From contig JBEBJQ010000005.1 in assembly GCA_040079795.1 (NCBI GenBank), positions 32,840 through 96,839 of the forward strand: 64,000 nucleotides of DNA. Direction: 5' to 3'. Shown here in pieces: positions 1 to 8,443 of this stretch; positions within the stretch are counted from its first letter, which is position 1; every line of letters starts with the position of its first letter. The translations under genes were made by a program, and so were the position numbers. The stretch comes from SXIZ01 sp040079795. GTDB lineage: Bacteria; Pseudomonadota; Gammaproteobacteria; Methylococcales; Methylomonadaceae. The notes beneath the pieces are model-generated. The model saw nothing but the letters and a program-made list of their open reading frames with translations, was not told the DNA's origin and made no database searches.

Positions 1-1
1 T

Positions 2-217
2 TTTTTTGAGCCTGTGGTTCGTTCTGAATATATCCTGGTTCAAGCCTTGGATGCTGATGGGGTTAGTTTTGAGCTAGAAGCGGAAGGCCTGCTCAGTGTG
101 TGTATTCAGCATGAAATGGATCATTTGCTGGGTAAACTGTTTGTTGATTATCTGTCTTCCTTTAAGCGTCAGCGCATTAAAAAGAAGCTGGAAAAAAGCC
201 ATAAATTGGGAAATTAA
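2..217 (+). CDS. def: Peptide deformylase, C-terminal part (gene enters from the left edge)
   Basis: Only the last 71 codons are inside the window. The frame is open from base 2, so the apparent GTG at 14 is an internal codon and not a start. The fragment carries the metal-binding HEMDH motif (HExxH type, followed by LLGKLFVDYL), which provides two zinc/iron ligands and the catalytic Glu of polypeptide deformylase. It ends with the KRQRIKKKLEK tail common in Def. The enzyme removes the formyl group from the initiator Met of nascent proteins in the cytoplasm. The stop lies 7 bases before fmt. A def-fmt pair, one enzyme adding the formyl group and one removing it, is a classic bacterial operon. 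Identification is secure; the upstream part is not visible. Confidence 0.95.
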   Translation, partial: FFEPVVRSEYILVQALDADGVSFELEAEGLLSVCIQHEMDHLLGKLFVDYLSSFKRQRIKKKLEKSHKLGN

Positions 218-224
218 CGCGCAC

Positions 225-1148
225 ATGAAAATTATTTTTGCTGGCACGCCGGCATTTGCTGTGCCGACTTTACAAATGCTCATTAATTCTGAGCATCAAA
301 TCTGTGCGGTTTATACCCAACCAGATCGTCCAGCGGGTCGCGGGCGGCATTTAACGCCGAGTCCGGTTAAGGTTTTGGCAGTACAGGCAGGTATTCCGGT
401 CTATCAACCTGAAACCTTAAAAACGCCTGAAGCATTGGCGCAATTACGTGCTCTGGAAGCGGATTTGATGGTTGTAGTGGCGTTTGGAATGCTCTTGCCG
501 CAAACAGTTTTGGATGTCCCTAAAATGGGTTGTATTAACGTGCATGCGTCGCTTTTACCGCGCTGGCGCGGTGCCGCACCTATACAGCGGTCAATTATGG
601 CGGGTGATGCCGAAACGGGTGTGACCATTATGCAAATTGCCCTTAAGTTGGATGCAGGCGATATGCTGCATAAAGAAGTTTTGAAAATTGGTGAGCACGA
701 TACGGCCATTGATGTGCATGACCAATTGGCTGAGTTAGGCGCGAGCGGCCTGCAAAAGGTCTTAGCCAGGTTGCAGTCTGGAACGCTGCAACCGGAACCG
801 CAAGCTGAAGCATTAGTCACTTACGCTGCTAAATTACACAAACAGGAAGCAACGCTAGATTGGACACAGCCCGCTTTACAGCTGTCAAGGCAAGTAAGGG
901 GCTTATATGGCTGGCCTGTTGCGCAATCCTCCTTACATGGACAAGTTATGCGTATCTGGCGGGCGCACGAAGCTGCTGGCGAGGTCAACGTAGTCCCCGG
1001 CACGGTGCTGCGGGAAGAGCATGGCTTAAAAGTCGCCACGGGTGCAGGGTGGTTGTGCTTGGACGAAGTTCAGTTACCGGGTGGTAAGCGTTTGCCGATC
1101 AGGGATTTTATGAACTCTCACTCGATAGAAGGCAGTAGGTTAGGATGA
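225..1148 (+). CDS. fmt: Methionyl-tRNA formyltransferase
   Basis: A 307-residue enzyme that formylates Met-tRNA(fMet) using 10-formyl-tetrahydrofolate, giving the initiator tRNA. The ATG at 225 starts MKIIFAGTPAFAVPTL, the expected Fmt N-terminus; the reading frame extends further upstream but that part overlaps def. The N-terminal hydrolase domain shows the folate-binding/catalytic run VVVAFGMLLP followed by NVHASLLPRWRGAAP, with the conserved Asn-His pair and an SLLPRWRG loop. The C-terminal OB-like domain runs from roughly residue 205. The length is normal for the family (about 310-315). It sits 7 bases after def and is followed by rsmB, a common gammaproteobacterial def-fmt-rsmB operon. 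Confidence 0.97.
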   Translation: MKIIFAGTPAFAVPTLQMLINSEHQICAVYTQPDRPAGRGRHLTPSPVKVLAVQAGIPVYQPETLKTPEALAQLRALEADLMVVVAFGMLLPQTVLDVPKMGCINVHASLLPRWRGAAPIQRSIMAGDAETGVTIMQIALKLDAGDMLHKEVLKIGEHDTAIDVHDQLAELGASGLQKVLARLQSGTLQPEPQAEALVTYAAKLHKQEATLDWTQPALQLSRQVRGLYGWPVAQSSLHGQVMRIWRAHEAAGEVNVVPGTVLREEHGLKVATGAGWLCLDEVQLPGGKRLPIRDFMNSHSIEGSRLG

Positions 1149-1177
1149 AGCTTAAGTCGACCCTAATTCGACATTTA

Positions 1178-1199
1178 GAGACGCGCTATTTTGCGTCTC
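1178..1199 (+). promoter_or_regulatory. Stem-loop directly upstream of the rsmB start codon
   Basis: GAGACGC (1178-1184) and GCGTCTC (1193-1199) form a perfect 7-bp stem around an 8-base loop, ending 4 bases before the rsmB ATG at 1204. The purine-rich AGG at 1201-1203 touches the start codon, so there is no well-spaced Shine-Dalgarno outside the hairpin. There is no U-tract, so it is a poor terminator. It could hinder or tune rsmB translation; this is inference. Confidence 0.5.
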
Positions 1200-1203
1200 C
1201 AGG

Positions 1204-2499
1204 ATGAATACGCGCGCAGTCGCTATTACTGTATTGCTGCGGGTGTTGAAGGATCGGCATTCCTTAACCGCGGCATTGGAGGCGTCCCTACCGGCTATTT
1301 CGGTAATTCAGGAGCGTGCTTTTATCCAAGCGCTTTGTTATGGCGTGATACGGCATTATTTTGAATTGGAGAGTTTGTTAAACGTATTGCTGGATAAGCC
1401 GTTAAAAGCTAAAGATCTCGAAGTTAAAGTTTTAGCGCTTATCGGCCTTTATCAGCTCAAATATATGCGCGTTAAAGAACATGCCGCAGTTTCTGAAACG
1501 GTTGCTGCTGCCAAACGCCAACCGTGGGCTAAAGCATTATTAAATGCAGTGTTCAGGCGCTATGGGCGCGAACGTGAGGAATTAAGCGTATTAACAAACA
1601 ATGCACTGTCCGCGCACTATAATCATCCTGATTGGTTAATTGCCCGTATTCGGCAGGATTGGCCGGAACAAGCGGAGCAGCTTTTAGCAGCCAATAACCA
1701 ACCGCCGCCTCTGGCATTACGTGTAAATTTGGCACGTTGTAGTCGTGAGGTTTATTTTGAACTCTTAGTAGCTGCTGGTATTGCTGCGGAAATAGGTAGC
1801 TATAGTCCGGCCGCACTCATTATTACCCAACCCATTCCGGTCAATGAATTACCGCAGTTTGCCGAGGGTTGGGTATCTGTGCAGGATACTGCGGCGCAAT
1901 TGGCAGCGCAATTACTGGATGCAAAACCTGGGCAGCGGGTATTGGATTTGTGTGCTGCACCCGGCGGCAAAACCTGTGCAATACTCGAAGTACAGCCGGC
2001 TTTGCAAACCATGTGGGCTGTAGACATTGATGCAAACCGTTTGGCGCGGGTGCAAACCAATCTGGAGCGATTGGGTTTAAACGCAGAATTGCATATCGGT
2101 GATGGGTCAGCAATAGCAACATGGTGGGACGGGCAGCTATTCGACCGGATTTTAGTGGACGCACCCTGCTCGGCGATAGGCGTGATCCGCCGGCATCCTG
2201 ACATTAAACTTTTGCGCCTGGCTTCCGATATTGAGCCGTTGGTTGCACTACAATACGCTATCTTAAAACAGGCATGGCAAATGCTTGCGCCCGGTGGCGT
2301 TTTGTTATACGCCACGTGCTCGGTGCTAAAACAAGAAAACCAGCAGCAAATACAAAATTTTTTAAATGCCTATCCAGATGCTGCGGAGTGGCCTATTGAA
2401 GCAGCCTGGGGACTACCAGTGCAGATAGGCCGACAGATCCTCACTGGTACGCAGGGGATGGATGGGTTTTATTATGCGCGATTGCTTAAAAGTGCTTAA
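1204..2499 (+). CDS. rsmB: 16S rRNA (cytosine-967-C5)-methyltransferase RsmB
   Basis: A 431-residue SAM-dependent methyltransferase that makes m5C967 in 16S rRNA. It has an N-terminal NusB-like RNA-binding domain (about residues 1-140) and a C-terminal Rossmann methyltransferase domain. SAM motif I reads LDLCAAPGGKT near residue 245. The catalytic DAPCSAIGVIRRHPDIK (motif IV, PC cysteine) and the second cysteine in YATCSVLKQEN (motif VI) are present, the two-cysteine arrangement of the RsmB/Fmu family. The N-terminus MNTRAVAITVLLRVL matches the usual family start, supporting ATG 1204 despite the hairpin over its ribosome-binding region. The length is normal. It overlaps the next gene by 38 bases, so the two are probably cotranscribed. 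Confidence 0.97.
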   Translation: MNTRAVAITVLLRVLKDRHSLTAALEASLPAISVIQERAFIQALCYGVIRHYFELESLLNVLLDKPLKAKDLEVKVLALIGLYQLKYMRVKEHAAVSETVAAAKRQPWAKALLNAVFRRYGREREELSVLTNNALSAHYNHPDWLIARIRQDWPEQAEQLLAANNQPPPLALRVNLARCSREVYFELLVAAGIAAEIGSYSPAALIITQPIPVNELPQFAEGWVSVQDTAAQLAAQLLDAKPGQRVLDLCAAPGGKTCAILEVQPALQTMWAVDIDANRLARVQTNLERLGLNAELHIGDGSAIATWWDGQLFDRILVDAPCSAIGVIRRHPDIKLLRLASDIEPLVALQYAILKQAWQMLAPGGVLLYATCSVLKQENQQQIQNFLNAYPDAAEWPIEAAWGLPVQIGRQILTGTQGMDGFYYARLLKSA

Positions 2500-3064
2500 G
2501 CGCCTTGCTGGCTGCGGCGTACTTTGGTGGTTTGTTATGGGGGCGTCATTGTTACCTTCGATTACTCCGGCAGAAGATCGCTATGCGACCACCATTAAAC
2601 AAGCGCAGGTAGAGCTACAAGGTAATTATTATGTTTTGAATGCTGAGCTTAACTATAATTTAAGTCCGGCAGCGAAAGCAGCCCTATTGAAAGGCATTGC
2701 CTTAACTTGGACGGTACCGGTTATCTTGCAGCAACAACGCAACTATCTTTGGGATAAAGAAATCTTGCGTTTAACCCTGCGTTATCAGGTGCAATATTTT
2801 GCGCTGTTAAATGTTTATCGTGTAAAAGCAGAACATTCCGGGCAAGTGAATAGTTTTACTTCTCTTGCGGCCGCTTTAAATTCTATTGCGTTGATACATG
2901 CGCTTAAGCTTGTGGATAAAACCCAATTGCCAATGGATCAAACTTATCAGGTTAAACTGAAGGTCGGTTTTGAACGTGAAGCGTTACCGATCCCCTTGCG
3001 TCCCACGGCTTACTTTGATCGGCAATGGTATTTATCCAGTGATTGGTTTGTGTTCAGGATTTAG
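2462..3064 (+). CDS. DUF4390 family exported protein
   Basis: A 200-residue protein resembling the DUF4390 family, which in gammaproteobacteria and betaproteobacteria typically follows rsmB and precedes an NtrY-like sensor kinase. The N-terminus (about residues 15-37) is hydrophobic and ends in a probable signal-peptidase site near TPAE, so the protein is likely periplasmic or membrane-anchored. Family-like features include the alternating hydrophobic stretch ALLKGIALTWTVPVIL and the C-terminal RPTAYFDRQWYLSSDWFVF. It overlaps rsmB by 38 bases; an internal ATG at 2474 is an alternative start. The usual NtrY/NtrX two-component genes do not follow here; a SnoaL-like gene does. The biochemical role is unknown. 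Confidence 0.8.
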   Translation: MGFIMRDCLKVLKRLAGCGVLWWFVMGASLLPSITPAEDRYATTIKQAQVELQGNYYVLNAELNYNLSPAAKAALLKGIALTWTVPVILQQQRNYLWDKEILRLTLRYQVQYFALLNVYRVKAEHSGQVNSFTSLAAALNSIALIHALKLVDKTQLPMDQTYQVKLKVGFEREALPIPLRPTAYFDRQWYLSSDWFVFRI

Positions 3065-3109
3065 TTTTTTAAATAATTTTCATTTCTTCCCTACGCCCAG
3101 GAGTTTTCA

Positions 3110-3589
3110 ATGAATATCCCTCAAGAAGCCCGTCCCCCTTTTCCGCCTTTTACCCGTGAAACGGCTATGCAAAAAGTTCGTGCGGCTGAAGACGCCTGGA
3201 ATAACCGTGATCCCGAGCGTATCGCCCTGGCCTATACCATCGATAGCCAGTGGCGGAATCGTAACGAATTTCCGGTAGGTCGGGCGCAAATTGTCGCTTT
3301 TTTGCAGCGCAAATGGACACGGGAACTCGACTATCGTTTAATCAAAGAGCTTTGGGCATTTGAGGGTAATAGGATTGCCGTGCGCTTTGCTTATGAGTGG
3401 CACAACGACACTGGTGAGTGGTTTCGTTCCTATGGCAATGAAAACTGGGCATTTGATGAGAATGGTTTAATGCGTCAGCGGTACGCCAGTATTAATGATT
3501 TACCGATAGCGGAAGCGGATCGGAAATTTCATTGGCCACCAGGCCGTCGCCCAGATGAGCATCCGGGATTAAGCGCTTTGGGTCTTTGA
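3110..3589 (+). CDS. Nuclear transport factor 2/SnoaL-like protein (DUF1348)
   Basis: A 159-residue soluble protein of the DUF1348 group within the NTF2/SnoaL-like cone-fold superfamily. Recognisable family segments are AAEDAWNNRDPERIALAYT near residue 25, DSQWRNRNEFPVGR near 50, and the C-terminal WPPGRRPDEHPGL. These proteins are about 150-160 residues long, as here. No signal peptide or membrane segment is seen, so it is cytoplasmic. The ATG at 3110 follows a CAGGAG Shine-Dalgarno about 8 bases upstream. It is the last plus-strand gene before a new promoter at 3672. The substrate and physiological role of DUF1348 proteins are not established, so I give family only. Confidence 0.85.
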   Translation: MNIPQEARPPFPPFTRETAMQKVRAAEDAWNNRDPERIALAYTIDSQWRNRNEFPVGRAQIVAFLQRKWTRELDYRLIKELWAFEGNRIAVRFAYEWHNDTGEWFRSYGNENWAFDENGLMRQRYASINDLPIAEADRKFHWPPGRRPDEHPGLSALGL

Positions 3590-3671
3590 CCGATTTATAA
3601 GGGTTGTAGGGTTGGCTATTTCCCCTTCGCAAACGTAGAACCGGGTAGGTGTGTGTAGTCATTGCGGTCAC

Positions 3672-3700
3672 TTGACATAAACACCTATTAACAGTACCTT
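3672..3700 (+). promoter_or_regulatory. Putative sigma-70 promoter for alaC
   Basis: A perfect -35 TTGACA (3672-3677) is followed after 17 bases by TACCTT (3695-3700), a weak -10. It lies about 50 bases before the alaC ATG and after the end of the preceding gene. The -35 and spacing are good; the -10 is poor, so confidence is moderate. Confidence 0.45.
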
Positions 3701-3746
3701 GAGTGGTTTTTTTAATTTAACCTAAACCTGTTTACAAGAGCCGTCA

Positions 3747-4931
3747 ATGGAAGAATTTCATCGCATCAGTCGTTTGCCCCCCTACGTTTTTAATATCGTT
3801 AATGAATTAAAAGCCAAAGCGCGTGCCGCAGGTGAGGATATTATTGATTTTGGCATGGGAAATCCTGATCAGCCGACCCCCAAACACATTGTTGATAAAT
3901 TGATCGAAGCTGCGGAACGCGGAGATACCCATCGTTATTCGGTTTCTAAAGGGATTCCTCGCTTACGCAAAGCAATTTGCGGCTGGTACAAAAGACGCTT
4001 TAATGTTGAGTTGAATGCTGATTCGGAAGCTATTGTCACTATTGGCTCAAAAGAAGGTTTGGCGCATTTGGCTTTGGCCACTTTAGGGCCTGGCGATGTC
4101 GTATTGGTGCCGAATCCTGCTTACCCGATCCATCCTTATGGAGTGGTGATTGCTGGCGCGGATTTACGCCATGTCCCCATGATTAAAGGTGTAGATTTTT
4201 TTGAAGAGCTGCAAAAAGCCATCGTAGACAGCTGGCCGAAGCCTAAAATGCTCATCTTGAACTTCCCCGGTAACCCAACCAGCCAATGCGTTGAATTGGA
4301 TTTTTTTGAGAAAATCATCGCGGTTGCCAAAGAACATAATATCTGGGTAGTTCACGATTTAGCATACACCGATATTGTTTTTGACGGCTATGTTGCGCCC
4401 TCCATTCTTCAGGTTGAAGGGGCTAAAGACATTGCAGTCGAATTTTTCTCCATGTCAAAAAGCTATAACATGCCCGGCTGGCGGGTTGGTTTTATGTGTG
4501 GTAATCAGCAGCTGGTTTCCGCTTTGGCAAGGATCAAGTCCTATTTGGATTATGGCACCTTCACCCCGATTCAAATTGCTGCGATCGCCGCTTTGGAAGG
4601 CCCGCAGGATTGTGTTGTGGACATTTGCGAAATGTATCGCAAACGCCGGGACGTATTATGTGAAGGATTGGTGAGTATCGGCTGGCAGGTTGAAAAACCT
4701 AAAGCGACAATGTTCCTATGGGCACCGATTCCAGACGCTTACAAAGAAATGGGTTCGTTAGAGTTTTCTAAAAAATTATTACTGGAAGCCAAGGTGGCGG
4801 TATCACCGGGTATTGGTTTTGGCCAATATGGGGACGATCATGTCCGTTTTAGTTTGATTGAAAATGAGCACCGCACTCGGCAAGCGATTCGGGGTATCAA
4901 AGCCATGTTTAAGAAAGACGGCGTTAAATAG
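3747..4931 (+). CDS. alaC: PLP-dependent aminotransferase, AlaC-type (glutamate-pyruvate)
   Basis: A 394-residue class I/II aminotransferase, fold type I, of the AlaC/YfdZ group, which makes alanine from pyruvate and glutamate; some homologues are annotated as acting in methionine or diaminopimelate metabolism. The N-terminus MEEFHRISRLPPYVF is typical of AlaC. The PLP-binding Lys lies in the motif SMSKSYNMPGWRVG near residue 240, with NFPGNPTSQ near 172 and the PLP-contacting LAYTDIVFD near 208. The phosphate-binding and C-terminal Arg (VRFSLIENEHR) are present. It precedes hom and thrC with a 66-92 bp gap, a recurrent order in gammaproteobacteria, so the three may be coexpressed for aspartate-family/alanine synthesis. 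Substrate assignment is by family. Confidence 0.92.
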   Translation: MEEFHRISRLPPYVFNIVNELKAKARAAGEDIIDFGMGNPDQPTPKHIVDKLIEAAERGDTHRYSVSKGIPRLRKAICGWYKRRFNVELNADSEAIVTIGSKEGLAHLALATLGPGDVVLVPNPAYPIHPYGVVIAGADLRHVPMIKGVDFFEELQKAIVDSWPKPKMLILNFPGNPTSQCVELDFFEKIIAVAKEHNIWVVHDLAYTDIVFDGYVAPSILQVEGAKDIAVEFFSMSKSYNMPGWRVGFMCGNQQLVSALARIKSYLDYGTFTPIQIAAIAALEGPQDCVVDICEMYRKRRDVLCEGLVSIGWQVEKPKATMFLWAPIPDAYKEMGSLEFSKKLLLEAKVAVSPGIGFGQYGDDHVRFSLIENEHRTRQAIRGIKAMFKKDGVK

Positions 4932-5023
4932 CCCAATATAAGGCAGAAGGCATTTGAAATACCAAGCTCAGAGCGGCTGTATTTTCCATTAAATCATTGA
5001 ACAAATGTAGGCAGGAGTTAGAT

Positions 5024-6334
5024 TTGAAACCGGTAAAGATTGGGATTTTAGGCTTGGGCACTGTCGGTGGCGGTACGGTCAATGTCTTGCAACGTAATGC
5101 TGCCGTAGTGCGGGGCAGGGCGGGGCGGGATATTATTATTACCCGTGCTTCTGCAAAAAACCTGACCCGCCAGCGTATTTGCGATACCCAAGGTATTCAG
5201 TTGACGGCTGATCCGTTTGAGGTGGTCAATGATCCCGACATCGATATTATCCTGGAGCTAATGGGTGGGCTTACGCCGGCTAAAGAACTGGTCTTGCAAG
5301 CCATTACTAACGGTAAACATGTGGTAACAGCAAACAAAGCCCTCATTGCCTTGCATGGCAACGAAATTTTTCGTAAAGCGAGCGAACGTGGGGTGATGGT
5401 AGCGTTTGAAGCGGCTGTTGCGGGCGGAATACCGATTATAAAAGCGATCCGTGAAGGCTTAAGTGGTAACCAGATTGAATGGCTGGCAGGCATCATAAAC
5501 GGCACTGGCAATTTTATTTTGACTGAAATGCGCGATAAAGGCCGTGATTTCGGTGATGTATTAGCCGAAGCTCAAGCCTTGGGCTATGCTGAAGCCGACC
5601 CGACTTTTGATGTTGAAGGCATAGATGCCGGGCATAAGCTGACTATATTGGCTTCCATTGCTTTCGGAATTCCATTGCAATTTGACAAAGTGTATACCGA
5701 AGGCATTACGGCTATTACCCGTGCGGATGTGGAATATGCAGAAGAGTTAGGGTATCGCATCAAACATTTGGGTATTGCGCGAAAAACGCCTGCGGGTATT
5801 GAGTTACGGGTACATCCGACGCTGATTCCTGAGCGGCGCTTAATTGCTAATGTCGATGGGGTTAAGAATGCCGTGCTGGTCTACGGTGATGCGGTTGGGC
5901 CGACGTTGTATTACGGCGCAGGTGCAGGCGCAGAACCTACTGCTTCCGCCGTAGTTGCGGATGTTGTGGATGTGGTCAGGGCACTTACCAGTGACCCGGA
6001 AAACCGTGTGCCGCATCTGGCATTTCAACCCGACGCTATTGTTGAGCAGCCGGTATTAAGCTCCGAACAATTTACCACTGCCTATTATTTACGCTTAACC
6101 GCAGAAGATAAGCCTGGTGTGCTGGCGGAAGTCACCAAAATATTGGCCATACATCAAATCAGCATCGAAGCCATTATTCAAAAAGAACCCCAGCCGGATA
6201 AAACTACTTTGCCGGTGATTATGCTCACCCAAAAAACCCTCGAAAAAGAAATGAATGCCGCGATTGCCGAGATTGAAGCGTTACAGTCAATTAGCGGTAA
6301 AGTAAGCCGTATTCGCTTAGAAACATTAGGATAA
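5024..6334 (+). CDS. hom: Homoserine dehydrogenase (monofunctional, ACT-containing)
   Basis: A 436-residue enzyme reducing aspartate semialdehyde to homoserine, the branch point to Thr and Met. The N-terminal Rossmann motif GILGLGTVGGGTV binds NAD(P). A catalytic-domain signature AGIINGTGNFILTEM is near residue 160, followed by ALGYAEADPTFDVEGIDAGHKL with the Glu/Asp/Lys catalytic residues. A C-terminal ACT domain (DKPGVLAEVTKIL, about residues 350-436) suggests feedback control by threonine. I choose TTG at 5024 because AGGCAGGAG (5009-5017) stands 6 bases before it; the longer frame from TTG 4997 would run over this ribosome-binding site. It is followed 8 bases later by thrC, a clear hom-thrC operon. 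Confidence 0.95.
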   Translation: MKPVKIGILGLGTVGGGTVNVLQRNAAVVRGRAGRDIIITRASAKNLTRQRICDTQGIQLTADPFEVVNDPDIDIILELMGGLTPAKELVLQAITNGKHVVTANKALIALHGNEIFRKASERGVMVAFEAAVAGGIPIIKAIREGLSGNQIEWLAGIINGTGNFILTEMRDKGRDFGDVLAEAQALGYAEADPTFDVEGIDAGHKLTILASIAFGIPLQFDKVYTEGITAITRADVEYAEELGYRIKHLGIARKTPAGIELRVHPTLIPERRLIANVDGVKNAVLVYGDAVGPTLYYGAGAGAEPTASAVVADVVDVVRALTSDPENRVPHLAFQPDAIVEQPVLSSEQFTTAYYLRLTAEDKPGVLAEVTKILAIHQISIEAIIQKEPQPDKTTLPVIMLTQKTLEKEMNAAIAEIEALQSISGKVSRIRLETLG

Positions 6335-6341
6335 TCACACC

Positions 6342-7421
6342 ATGTCTACCCAGAAACACTACACCGGACTCATCAACCGTTACCGGGACCGTTTACCGGT
6401 CAGTGACAACACCCGCATTATTAGTTTGAATGAAGGTAATACTTTACTAATTGAACTGCAAAATATCCCGCGATTGATTGGCAAAGACGTAAAAATTTAC
6501 GTCAAATTTGAAGGCTTAAACCCGACGGGTTCGTTTAAAGACCGGGGCATGACCATGGCGGTGACCAAAGCGGTAGAGCAGGGGAGTAAAGCCATTATTT
6601 GCGCTTCTACCGGCAATACATCCGCCTCAGCCGCAGCCTATGCTGCGCGCGCGGGCATTAAGGCGTTTGTGTTGATACCTGATGGTAAAATTGCCTTGGG
6701 TAAACTCGCGCAAACCTTGATGTACAACGCTACGATTATTCAAATCAACGGCAATTTCGATCAAGGCATGACCTTGGTCAAAGAAATCGCTGACCACGCA
6801 CCGGTAACTATTGTTAACTCTATCAACCCGTATCGCATTGACGGCCAAAAAACTGCCGCGTTTGAGATTATCGACGATTTAGGTTTCGCACCGGATTATC
6901 ACTGTTTACCGGTTGGTAATGCGGGCAACATAACCGCCTATTGGAAAGGGTATACTGAATATTACCAAAGCCGTGTGTGCGCAAATTTACCGATTATGTG
7001 CGGTTATCAAGCCGCTGGCGCCGCGCCGTTTTTAGCGGGTCATCCGATTGAAAACCCTGAAACCATAGCCACCGCCATCCGTATCGGCAATCCGCAGTCT
7101 TGGGATTACGCCTGGGCTGTGCAAAAAGAATCCGGCGGCTGGTTTGATAAATTTACGGATGAACAAATTTTAGCGGCACAGAAAATGCTCTCCAAACATG
7201 AAGGTATCTTTTGTGAACCGGCTTCTGCGGCTTCTTTGGCGGGGTTGCTAAATGATTTGAGTACTGGCAAAATCCCTGAAGGTAGCACCATAGTGTGCAC
7301 TTTGACTGGCAACGGCATTAAAGACCCGGATGTGGCGATTATGCAATGCGCGGATGCTAAACCGGTAACCATTGAAGCGAATTTGGATGCGGTGAAGCGG
7401 GCGATTTTGGATGTGTTGTAA
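6342..7421 (+). CDS. thrC: Threonine synthase
   Basis: A 359-residue fold-type II PLP enzyme converting O-phosphohomoserine to threonine. The PLP lysine is in FEGLNPTGSFKDRGM near residue 63. The phosphate-binding glycine loop region appears as PVGNAGNITAYWKGY near 190, and ASTGNTSASAAAYAARAG is near 90. The length (about 350-360) matches the shorter ThrC class of many Gram-negatives. It is 8 bases after hom, so translation is probably coupled in a hom-thrC unit. The next gene is on the other strand, with an 8-bp inverted repeat between them at 7448-7477. Confidence 0.96.
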   Translation: MSTQKHYTGLINRYRDRLPVSDNTRIISLNEGNTLLIELQNIPRLIGKDVKIYVKFEGLNPTGSFKDRGMTMAVTKAVEQGSKAIICASTGNTSASAAAYAARAGIKAFVLIPDGKIALGKLAQTLMYNATIIQINGNFDQGMTLVKEIADHAPVTIVNSINPYRIDGQKTAAFEIIDDLGFAPDYHCLPVGNAGNITAYWKGYTEYYQSRVCANLPIMCGYQAAGAAPFLAGHPIENPETIATAIRIGNPQSWDYAWAVQKESGGWFDKFTDEQILAAQKMLSKHEGIFCEPASAASLAGLLNDLSTGKIPEGSTIVCTLTGNGIKDPDVAIMQCADAKPVTIEANLDAVKRAILDVL

Positions 7422-7447
7422 GATTTGATAGCCATCTTTTTGAGTAC

Positions 7448-7477
7448 GATGGGTTGAGGCGATAACCGAAACCCATC
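7448..7477. terminator. Weak inverted repeat between convergent thrC and the PEP-CTERM gene
   Basis: GATGGGTT (7448-7455) and AACCCATC (7470-7477) form a perfect 8-bp stem with a 14-base loop, placed between two converging genes. No clear U-tract follows in either direction, so intrinsic termination is only possible, not shown. Confidence 0.3.
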
Positions 7478-7522
7478 ATTGCCAATACTTGATTTAATAG
7501 TTTTCGCGTTTCCCTATCTTAC

Positions 7523-8099
7523 CTACACCACAGATTTACGACGTTTCATACCGATTAAGCCTATCATGGTAGAACTGAATAGCCAAATAGCGCCAGGAAC
7601 TGGAACTGCCGAAGGGGTTAAGGATAAATTATCAACAAGAAAATAATTACCTAAGCCCAAATGAAGCTCATCAATCGGCTGTGCCTGACCACTGATAAAT
7701 TCGTATGCCCCTCCTCCTGGTAATAAAGAGGTGTTGATTGACCAAACTTCAGTTCCGTTATTAAATCCTTTAATAGTTCCATGTAAAATGCTACCGGAAA
7801 GGCTTGCCCCTTTTGCCCACAATCCATCAAAAGTAAAATCCGACAAGTCGGCGTTGTTGATTGTTCCTACACCACCCTGGTTATTAATAAGATTGAATGC
7901 ACCACTGTATGCTTGATACGATGAAGTGCTCAGGTTACTAATCCAATCTAATGTAGAAGAAAAATTAAATCCTTGGTAAGTGGGCATATCTCCATAGGGT
8001 TTATTTGGATTACTGATGACAGCCCCCGGGATATCTTCAAACGTTAATAGATTCGCTTGGGAAGTATTAGCCCAGAACAGAACAGAATGGTTTTTTCAT
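7523..8099 (-). pseudogene. PEP-CTERM sorting-domain protein with a frameshift in its signal peptide
   Basis: The C-terminus shows a PEP-CTERM sorting signal: SAVPVPGAIWLFSSTMIGLI followed by GMKRRKSVV, i.e. a VPVP motif, a transmembrane helix and a basic tail. Exosortase would normally cut here and pass the protein to the cell surface. The body is a beta-rich secreted domain of unknown function. The open frame starts only at ATG 7987, without a signal peptide. A proper start exists upstream: ATG at 8099 with an AGGAAGG Shine-Dalgarno, reading MKKPFCSVLG and then a stop. Removing one base near the A6 run joins it to SVLFWANTSQANLLTFEDIPG and the downstream frame. Either the gene is broken, it is phase-variable at the A6 tract, or the base is a sequencing error. 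Confidence 0.75.
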
Positions 8100-8443
8100 A
8101 AACCTTCCTAAAATAATAACGATTAATAGAAGTTATTAGCCTGCATACTAGCTTAAATCTAAAGGTAATTCACGAGGACATATGCAGGAAATTGCGTGAC
8201 AACATGCTGTCGAAGTTGATCTTATCATACTAACTGATATTGCTCACATAATCTCGAAATGCAAGCACAGTAAATACGCCATTCAAAATAAAGCCTATGT
8301 TGCCGTTTTTTTGTTATTTAGCAGCTACCGGAATTGCATAAAAATAAGTGTTGTCGAAAGGCTTATTGTATTTCAGCATTCCGTGAATGGCATGGAGCAA
8401 TTTTCGCATTACTGCGAAAACGCTCCCTAAAGGTTTCTCGCCG
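8100..8443. other. Gene-free stretch upstream of the frameshifted PEP-CTERM gene
   Basis: About 340 bases with no convincing gene on either strand. The left end must hold the promoter of the minus-strand PEP-CTERM gene. The right end holds the strong hairpin described at 8394-8426. Nothing else was recognised. Confidence 0.5.
8394..8426. promoter_or_regulatory. Strong stem-loop in front of the truncated ORF at 8444
   Basis: TTTTCGCA (8401-8408) pairs perfectly with TGCGAAAA (8413-8420) around a TTAC loop, and GGAGC (8394-8398) pairs with GCTCC (8422-8426) across a small internal bulge. The hairpin ends 17 bases before the ATG at 8444, with an AAAGG ribosome-binding site in between. No U-tract follows. 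It could be an attenuator, a leader structure or part of a small mobile element. Confidence 0.5.
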
